Assembly (NCBI GenBank): GCA_937873375.1 | Contig: CALMWK010000061.1 | Span: forward strand, 1-54,945 | Direction: 5' to 3' | DNA length: 54,945 nucleotides | Origin: Candidatus Bathyarchaeota archaeon | GTDB lineage: Archaea; Thermoproteota; Bathyarchaeia; Bathyarchaeales; Bathycorpusculaceae | In this document: one piece after another, positions 49,180 through 54,945 of the stretch | Layout of the letters: each line of letters begins with the position of its first letter | How positions within the stretch are numbered: position 1 is the stretch's first letter | Made by a program: the position numbers and the translations under genes | Notes under the pieces: model-generated | The model's database searches: none | The model's input: the letters and a program-made list of their open reading frames with translations, nothing else | What the model was told of the DNA's origin: nothing

Positions 49180-50074
49180 GTCGTTGCCTCCATTCAGCTT
49201 TGAGTTGAGCGCAAACATCTTCAGCCATGGCGATGGACAAATCCGCATTTACGCAAACGGCAAATTCACGCAACTCATCCGCATAAACAGCAAACTCATC
49301 CATGTGACTGTTGAGTCGAAAGGCACAGTGGATAAGCCAAAACTCCAAATTTACCTGAAAGCAAATGAGAAACTGACTGAGACGGAAAAGAAGAAAGCGT
49401 CAGAAGCAATCAGCAGCCTCTTCAACTTGAATCTGAACGTAGTGCAATTCTATGGAGATGTAAAACAAGACTCCACCATGACAAAGATAACACAGAAACT
49501 TTGGGGACTAAGAATACCAACAGCCCAAACCGTTTACGAAGCCCTCGTAGACTCAATTGTTGAACAGCAAATCTCGATAAAAGTAGCCAAAGCCTTGGAA
49601 ACGAAAATAATCAGAAAGTTCGGCGACACTCTACACATGGATGGCGAAGTTTACTACGAGTATCCCACCCCACAAGCAATAGCGAACTCACCAGTTGAGG
49701 AGTTGCGTCAATGCGGTTTAAGCCAGCGTAAAGCTGAATACATCCAAGAAGTCAGCAAACTCATCACAGACCAAAAACTGGACTTGGAAAAATTCAAGAA
49801 CTACAGCAACGCAGACCAGATAATCAAGGAGATGGATGAGATAAGAGGCATTGGTGTGTGGACAGCTGAACTCACCATGCTGCGTTCAATGAACATTTGG
49901 GATGCCTTGCCAGCAGACGATTTTGGAATAAGACGGGTAATCTCCCACTACTACTGTCAAGACAAAAAAATCAACAGTGCACAAGCAAGAGAAATAGCAG
50001 AGGCATGGGGAAAATGGAAAGGCTTAGCTGCTTTCTACCTTATCGTGGCAGAAACACTCGCAATCGAAGTATAG
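49154..50074 (+). CDS. AlkA-type 3-methyladenine DNA glycosylase (HhH-GPD)
   Basis: 306 residues from GTG 49154. The N-terminal beta domain (about 1-115) is followed by a helix-hairpin-helix domain: MDEIRGIGVWTAELTMLRSM (hairpin) and LPADDFGIRRVI with the catalytic Asp. IPTAQTVYEALVDSIVEQQIS is the usual entry helix. It removes alkylated bases (3-methyladenine, possibly hypoxanthine) from DNA. A leader ORF and a palindrome at the promoter suggest regulation. It converges with the ABC permease gene. Together with the OGG-type gene at 34.9 kb the window holds two base-excision glycosylases. Confidence 0.9.
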   Translation: MTTGKITIKSLPPFSFELSANIFSHGDGQIRIYANGKFTQLIRINSKLIHVTVESKGTVDKPKLQIYLKANEKLTETEKKKASEAISSLFNLNLNVVQFYGDVKQDSTMTKITQKLWGLRIPTAQTVYEALVDSIVEQQISIKVAKALETKIIRKFGDTLHMDGEVYYEYPTPQAIANSPVEELRQCGLSQRKAEYIQEVSKLITDQKLDLEKFKNYSNADQIIKEMDEIRGIGVWTAELTMLRSMNIWDALPADDFGIRRVISHYYCQDKKINSAQAREIAEAWGKWKGLAAFYLIVAETLAIEV

Positions 50075-50078
50075 CAGC

Positions 50079-50090
50079 TTTTTATTTTAT
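50079..50090 (+). terminator. T-run terminator after the alkA-like gene
   Basis: ctttttatttta follows the stop by a few bases on the coding strand, in the convergent gap with the ABC permease gene. Confidence 0.4.
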
Positions 50091-50915
50091 GAGTCTTCGC
50101 TTCATCAAGTTAATGGCAAGCACAAAAAACACCAACGTGACTACAGCAATCCAAACAATACTCAAGCCGAGCAGTAATTCTGAACTAAGTCCCAGAAAAG
50201 GCTCTATCTTGCCTATAAGCAGTTCTCGTGTCAGGTTCACTACATGGGTCAAAGGCAAAACACCAAACGCAACCGCCTGCAACGCATCAGGCACCAACGA
50301 CAACGGAAAGAACGTTCCGCTCAAAAGAAACATAGGTGTGATGAACAGGAAAGTGGGAAAATTGAAGAAGTCAATATCTGGCGCAACCGCTGTAAAGCAC
50401 ATAGCCAAAGCAGCAAACAGCAGTCCACCGAAAAACGCCAAAACAGGCACCAACAAAAACAGCGGACTGGAAACTAAACCGAAAGCAGCAATCACACCCA
50501 ACACAATTGTCGCGTTTATGGTGGCACGTGTAGCACCCCACAGAAGCTCACCCGCAATAACTTCATCCACACTCACAGGCGTAGCAATTATAGCATCAAA
50601 CGTCTTTTGGAAGTACATGCGCACAAACGACGCGTACGTGCACTCAAAAAAGGAACCATACATAACAGATATGGCAATCAAACCAGGACCAATAAACTGA
50701 AGATACGAACCACCCTCAACACCACCAGTGATGAGCGCACCTAAACCAAAACCAAACGCTGCAAGATACAAAATCGGCTCAAACAACGACGGCAGAAAAT
50801 TCACATGCCACGTCTTCAAGAAAACCTCAAAGTTCCGACGCCACACCTTCCAAACGCGGTAAGTCAACTGTGGCAATCTGGAACCCAACGAACCGGAATT
50901 GCGTTGCTGGGTCAT
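50082..50915 (-). CDS. ABC-2 type transporter permease
   Basis: 277 residues with six membrane helices. An N-terminal amphipathic stretch (TYRVWKVWRRNFEVFLKTWHVNFLP) precedes the helices, and GLIAISVMYGSFFECTYASFVRM and TPMFLLSGTFFPLSLVPDAL are typical of the ABC-2/DrrB-NodJ family. It pairs with the ATPase encoded just upstream, overlapping by four bases. Members export lipids, polysaccharides or drugs; the closest plan is the NodJ/DrrB type, so a lipid-linked or drug substrate is possible. Confidence 0.92.
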   Translation of the reverse strand: MTQQRNSGSLGSRLPQLTYRVWKVWRRNFEVFLKTWHVNFLPSLFEPILYLAAFGFGLGALITGGVEGGSYLQFIGPGLIAISVMYGSFFECTYASFVRMYFQKTFDAIIATPVSVDEVIAGELLWGATRATINATIVLGVIAAFGLVSSPLFLLVPVLAFFGGLLFAALAMCFTAVAPDIDFFNFPTFLFITPMFLLSGTFFPLSLVPDALQAVAFGVLPLTHVVNLTRELLIGKIEPFLGLSSELLLGLSIVWIAVVTLVFFVLAINLMKRRLIK

Positions 50916-51835
50916 TCTTTGAGTTTCCTCCCAGTCAACTTAAGAAAAACATCTTCCAAGTTTGCATTGCGGATGGTCAGGTTTTTACCAGGAAACTTTT
51001 TGACCACACGTTCGAAGACGCCACGAGGCTGCTTGATGAACACGCGAACCTGCTCGCCGAAAACCTCCACTTCCGCATCAGGCAACTCCGCCTTCAAAAT
51101 TTCCACAACAGCCTCGTCATACTCAACTTCCAAAACATCCTCACCCACATGTTTCCTGATTAACTCCTGTGGTGTGCCAGTTTCGATTATTTTGCCGTTT
51201 TCAATAATCAAAATCCTATCACACAACGCAGCTGCTTCATCCATGTAATGAGTCGTCAAAATAATGGTGACGCCCTGCTTTCTGAGGCTGCGAATTTCAT
51301 CCCAAACAATGTGCCTTCCCTGTGGGTCTAACCCTGTTGTGGGTTCATCCAAAAGCAAAATTCTCGGCTCGTTGATTAACGCTCTAGCCATTATCAAGCG
51401 CCTTTTCATGCCTCCAGACAACGCATTAATTGAAACGTCCCGCTTCTCTTCTAACTGGAAAAACTTTAGCAGTTCCGTAGCGCGTTTTGTAGCTTCATCT
51501 TTAGGTATGTCAAAGTACCGCGCATAAACCTGCAAGTTCTTGATGACTGTAAAATCAGGGTCCAAGTTATCATCCTGCGGAGAAACACCAACCATGGCTT
51601 TTATTTGCCGAGCCTGCGTAGAAACATCCATCCCCGCCACGGTCAGGGTGCCTTCCGTGAGCGGCAAAAAGCAGTAAATCATGCGCACGGTGGTGGTTTT
51701 TCCAGCGCCGTTGGGTCCAAGAAAACCGACGCATTCGCCTTTGTAAACCTCAAAATCTATGCTGTCCACTGCGGTGAAATCGTCGTATTTTTTGGTTAAC
51801 CCAGTTGCTTTTATGAGAACCTCAGAAGAATTCAT
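50912..51835 (-). CDS. ABC transporter ATPase (DrrA/NodI type)
   Basis: 307 residues from ATG 51835 (the track GTG 51850 adds five). Walker A GPNGAGKTTT, Q loop SPQDDN, signature LSGGMKRR, Walker B ILLLDEPTTGLDP and switch His LTTHYMDEAA are all intact. A C-terminal domain of about 80 residues is usual in DrrA-type ATPases. It forms the exporter with the adjacent permease. The ATP-binding cassette is complete, so the transporter is expected to be active. Confidence 0.94.
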   Translation of the reverse strand: MNSSEVLIKATGLTKKYDDFTAVDSIDFEVYKGECVGFLGPNGAGKTTTVRMIYCFLPLTEGTLTVAGMDVSTQARQIKAMVGVSPQDDNLDPDFTVIKNLQVYARYFDIPKDEATKRATELLKFFQLEEKRDVSINALSGGMKRRLIMARALINEPRILLLDEPTTGLDPQGRHIVWDEIRSLRKQGVTIILTTHYMDEAAALCDRILIIENGKIIETGTPQELIRKHVGEDVLEVEYDEAVVEILKAELPDAEVEVFGEQVRVFIKQPRGVFERVVKKFPGKNLTIRNANLEDVFLKLTGRKLKE

Positions 51836-51990
51836 TCTTGAACACACCAACCACGCAATGCCACATGTACATAAGTTTGCGCCAAAACAACGCTATAAAG
51901 CTTCAGGGAAAAGAAAACGCGTAAGGTATCTTGATTAGCTAAAAACTTGAAACAAAAAAAGAAAAGAAAGGGATTTTGTTGGTTTTGTGT

Positions 51991-54705
51991 TTACTTGCGT
52001 TTTCTTAGGAAGACTGCTGCGACTGCGGCTACTACGATGATGACTGCGGCTGCTGCGGCGATTATGTAGATGTCAGTGCTTGGCGCTGCTTCTGGTGGCG
52101 GAGCAACTGAGGGCGACGCTGTTGCTGTTGGAGCTACGGTTGGTGCTGTTGTCGGTGCAACTGTTGGAGCAGTTGTTGGCTGTGCTGATGGTGCTGCTGG
52201 TGCTGGACCGACCATGAAGTAGGTTGTCTGAGTGTCGCCGTAGTATGAGTTTGAGCCTTCGAACATAGCAATGACTTGGTACATGCCTTCAACTGGAGGT
52301 GTCCATGCGACTGCATAGTTACCGTACAGGTCAGTTGTAGTTGTACCGAGGTCTTGATAGTTGCCGTTAGGGTCAATTGCTGCCAGTTTCACTGTAACAC
52401 CGACCGCGTCAGTTGGCATGGGTTTTTGCATGTAGAGGTATTCCATCCATGAGCCTTGGCTTGCGTCCGACATCGCTGGAACAACATTGAATTTGCCGTC
52501 TGTAATTAGTTGTTTGGCGCCTACGGAAACATCAGTGACTGTACCGCGGACCAAGACACTTTGTCCTTGGCTTATTTCAGTTGCGGGAGCGTCAACAGTG
52601 ATTGCGCTTGGACCTTTGCCGATGCAGTAGATTTGCATGTCGTACACGTTAAGGTATACTACCTTGCCGTCAGCGATTGGCATTGGCATTTGACCAAATG
52701 AGCCCATTGCGTACCAACCCATCAAAGTCCAGACTTCTTCACCAGTCATTGCATCGATGCATCGTATTTCAGAGCCCTTGTATAGTGGTATGTTTGGTGA
52801 GTGCTCACTGCTGTAGCAGTAAACTTTGCCGTCTGCAATGCCTGCAACGAATAGAGTGTATAGACCCCATGGAGTTTGGTCACCGCTGTAGGTGTTGTTG
52901 TAGACCCACTTTAGTGCGCCTGTTCTTGTGTCAAAGCAGTGTAGTTCTCCACCATAGCCACCAACATACAGATTACCGTATGCTACATGACCTGGCGCTG
53001 GAGGGTTAGAAACCTGACCGTAGTATTGGAAGTCACGGAAGTTACCAACTGGACCCCAAAGTAGGTTACCATTGTCCATGTCGTATCCTAGCCATTGCAT
53101 TGTTTCTTTGTCAGTCATGGTGAACACGCGATTTTCTGGGTCAACTGGACCAAATGAACGGCTTATGTTGCCTGCTGGTGGTTGATAGGTCTTTGACCAC
53201 AACACAGTACCTCGTGTTGCTGCTTTGAGGCTGACTGCGGTTACAGTGTATGGGATTGTTCCCCAACCAAAGAAGCCCACTGAAGGACTAGTGTAGAACA
53301 GCACCATGTCGTCTGGGACTGCTCGAAGTACGCTAGAGCCTGCGGGCACACCAACCATGGAAACATTCCACAGGTATGCTTCGGGACCGCTCATGTTAAC
53401 GCTCTTGCCTAGTGGTCGGTACTGATAAGAGTTGGTACTAGTTCCAGGTGTAGCAACCAGACCTGTCAGTGGTTGAGCTTCAGAGCTCCATGCTGCCAGC
53501 CATTTGCCAGTTGTGCTAAACTGGTAGTTGATTATCTGGCCTTCTGGACCCAAGACACCTTGGCCATAGCCTCCAAAGAAGCCACCGCCAAAACCAGTAG
53601 GAACGCCAGTCATGTTGAACAGGTATTGTCCGGTTCGCGCGTCATAGTATTTCCAAGTTACGGTTGGGTCGAAAAAGCCACCAGACACAGCTTGTACTAG
53701 GTAGCCGTCTCCGATGACACCGTGTTGGTTCATAGACTCATATAGATAGAGTTGGCCAAATGATGGATTAATCTGGTCGTTAGTCCATAGAGTTTTGCCA
53801 GTAGCAAGGTCAACGCATGTGTATGGTCCATTAGCACCAGTAAAGTCTGAACCGCTGTCGCTAATTGAGGATTTGTAGTAGAGTCTTCCGTACATGATTA
53901 TTGGGTTGGTTAATTTGCCTTGGTATGACAGACCTGTGTAGTATGCTGCGCTTGGAATAGACCAGTAGTCCCCACCGACAATGCCACCATCCTGATAAGG
54001 CTTAGTCCACAAAATGTGAGCACTATTTGGCGCTGAACCTTCGGGTTGCACCTTATCAATGATGTTAGCTCCGCCTAGATAGTTGGATGCGATGCTGGAC
54101 CATGCTGTGTTTTGTCCCTCAATGGGGCGAGTCCAGTAGCTTGTGGGCAGCGAATAGGTTGGAGGTGAAGCCACAGGGGCAGCCTGTACTGTGATTGAGG
54201 TTGATGCAGTGCTGGGCATGTAGTAGTCGCCAATGTAAGCGTTGTTTACGTCATTGGGTATGCCGCTTTCAGGGTGGTATGCACTTGCTGTTTGTCCTGG
54301 GAAGTTGAACGTGAAGCTGTATTTGCCAACTTGGTCAGGAGTAAACAATGTAGCGAAAGCAGAAGTTGCGTCAGAAACATACGGACCAAGAGTCTGTTGC
54401 GCACCATCTGGCTTTGTCACACGAACTGTGAAGCCTGTCCAACGGTCACCACCAATACCGCCAGCGGTAGGTGGAACCTTGTCAAGCCACATCACAATAA
54501 AGCCAGCTTGGCCAACACCAAGAGGGTCAGGCGAAACAACAAGATACGCGTATGTCGGAATGTTCCATGCAGGGCTATGAGCAGCAGCCAAAGGTAAAGT
54601 AGCTAACGCAGTAGAACAGACGAGCAGTATCAACAGCGAAATTGCAGTAATCCTTGCTTTACTTTTCAAAATCCGGTTTGCTAATACTTTTGATTGTATT
54701 TTCAT
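51991..54705 (-). CDS. large secreted PQQ-propeller surface protein
   Basis: 904 residues. A signal peptide (about 17-42, ...AISLLILLVCSTALATLPLAAA) precedes an Ig-like domain (45-175), then propeller blades (CVDLATGKTLWT, GYDMDNGNLLWG, HCFDTRTGALKWV, RCIDAMTGEEVWT, about 190-690), a second Ig-like/carboxypeptidase-regulatory domain (about 700-830), a Thr/Pro/Ala-rich stalk and a C-terminal membrane helix with RKRK. The N-terminal cleavage plus C-terminal anchor make it a type I surface protein, perhaps an abundant envelope component, given its strong, regulated-looking leader. GGAGAG before the ATG is the ribosome site. Confidence 0.88.
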   Translation of the reverse strand: MKIQSKVLANRILKSKARITAISLLILLVCSTALATLPLAAAHSPAWNIPTYAYLVVSPDPLGVGQAGFIVMWLDKVPPTAGGIGGDRWTGFTVRVTKPDGAQQTLGPYVSDATSAFATLFTPDQVGKYSFTFNFPGQTASAYHPESGIPNDVNNAYIGDYYMPSTASTSITVQAAPVASPPTYSLPTSYWTRPIEGQNTAWSSIASNYLGGANIIDKVQPEGSAPNSAHILWTKPYQDGGIVGGDYWSIPSAAYYTGLSYQGKLTNPIIMYGRLYYKSSISDSGSDFTGANGPYTCVDLATGKTLWTNDQINPSFGQLYLYESMNQHGVIGDGYLVQAVSGGFFDPTVTWKYYDARTGQYLFNMTGVPTGFGGGFFGGYGQGVLGPEGQIINYQFSTTGKWLAAWSSEAQPLTGLVATPGTSTNSYQYRPLGKSVNMSGPEAYLWNVSMVGVPAGSSVLRAVPDDMVLFYTSPSVGFFGWGTIPYTVTAVSLKAATRGTVLWSKTYQPPAGNISRSFGPVDPENRVFTMTDKETMQWLGYDMDNGNLLWGPVGNFRDFQYYGQVSNPPAPGHVAYGNLYVGGYGGELHCFDTRTGALKWVYNNTYSGDQTPWGLYTLFVAGIADGKVYCYSSEHSPNIPLYKGSEIRCIDAMTGEEVWTLMGWYAMGSFGQMPMPIADGKVVYLNVYDMQIYCIGKGPSAITVDAPATEISQGQSVLVRGTVTDVSVGAKQLITDGKFNVVPAMSDASQGSWMEYLYMQKPMPTDAVGVTVKLAAIDPNGNYQDLGTTTTDLYGNYAVAWTPPVEGMYQVIAMFEGSNSYYGDTQTTYFMVGPAPAAPSAQPTTAPTVAPTTAPTVAPTATASPSVAPPPEAAPSTDIYIIAAAAAVIIVVAAVAAVFLRKRK

Positions 54706-54729
54706 TTTTCGATTACTCTCTCCTATTTT

Positions 54730-54751
54730 ACGAGGTGACTTTTCACCTCGT
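54730..54751 (-). promoter_or_regulatory. 9-bp perfect inverted repeat in the leader of the PQQ surface gene
   Basis: ACGAGGTGA and TCACCTCGT flank a 4-base loop, 25-46 bases before the ATG. TATA-like tttgtatta lies just upstream, so the repeat covers the likely transcription start and could be an operator or a 5' RNA hairpin that hides a GAGGTGA ribosome-like site. Confidence 0.55.
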
Positions 54752-54945
54752 GATGCTTCTAATACAAAAGGCTACGGTTAATAACTTTTTCCCTAAAACC
54801 AACCACGCGCACAAAAAACACCATTATTCAAAAAATAATCAGAATAAAACAAACTTTTGAAAGTTTTTCCCCAAAAATTTATTTATCATTCCAATAAATC
54901 GTCATCAAATATAGGTAGCAAAACATCTAAAAACAAAACCATAAT
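54752..54945. other. AT-rich end of window, no gene seen
   Basis: It contains the promoter of the minus-strand surface gene, an inverted repeat AAACTT-ttga-AAGTTT at 54851-54866 and, near the end, TATA-like segments (aaatttattta, aaatatag) that may serve a gene beyond the window. Confidence 0.5.

Noticed and set aside
1-54945. CRISPR array or cas genes
   Set aside because: No regularly spaced repeat with unique spacers was seen; the only phased repeats are the three short iterons at 35977.
1-54945. rRNA genes or insertion sequences with transposase
   Set aside because: No rRNA-like stretch and no transposase-like protein was found in the ORFs.

Overview
The window is archaeal. It has TATA-box promoters with short or absent leaders, three tRNA genes with encoded CCA, an archaeal-type PEP carboxylase, the archaeal purine enzyme PurP, an EF-2 family GTPase, and many secreted beta-helix and beta-propeller proteins with PEFP-type C-terminal anchors. 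Gene content and the RHH/tyrosine-integrase style suggest Bathyarchaeia (former MCG) or a close TACK relative. That placement is inference; nothing here is a strict lineage marker.

Layout. 1-2.8 kb: a tail of an upstream gene, a 55-residue Cys-rich protein, then a 1.56 kb remnant of an integrated element. The remnant lies between a decayed 3' copy of tRNA-Pro(UGG) and the intact tRNA; the integrase is split by the att site, its C-part at the left end and its RHH-bearing N-part at the right end. tRNA-Thr(UGU) follows. 3.3-6.2 kb: two ammonium transporters. 6.3-10.4 kb: a CcdA-like thiol/disulfide membrane protein and an operon of one HgdB/BcrB-like Fe-S reductase subunit, two BadF/BcrA-type ATPases and a ferredoxin. 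10.4-14.6 kb: HEAT-repeat protein, large papain-like surface protein, isoprenylcysteine methyltransferase-like protein, tRNA-Pro(GGG). 14.9-19 kb: a 36-residue zinc-finger-like protein, a hybrid receiver/PAS/histidine kinase, a ClC-CBS channel. 19.1-24.5 kb: purine cluster purE, ppcA, purC and two purP-type genes. 24.5-32.5 kb: a kinase-like protein and four cell-surface proteins. 32.7-38.8 kb: an EF-2 paralogue without the diphthamide histidine, an OGG-type glycosylase, an SDR enzyme with an extra helical domain, a ThiF/MoeB E1-like enzyme, a TPR protein. 39-45.6 kb: a beta-helix surface protein, ECF S component, HypE/PurM-like protein, two glycosyltransferases, a coiled-coil membrane protein, citrate synthase. 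45.8-54.9 kb: radical SAM/SPASM protein, a membrane glycan-synthase operon, AlkA-like glycosylase, ABC exporter, a large PQQ-propeller surface protein.

Themes. Secreted proteins dominate, and three of their genes share a palindrome-plus-TATA element, which suggests one regulator. The Fe-S operon implies ATP-driven low-potential electron transfer. PurE class II and PEP carboxylase both consume inorganic carbon and sit together. The most notable signals are the mini integrated element, the EF-2 paralogue, the one-subunit/two-ATPase reductase operon, the shared surface-gene operator, and three 20-bp iterons ahead of the SDR gene.

Method limits: all calls come from reading the sequence and the supplied ORFs. 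No alignment, structure prediction or database search was run.
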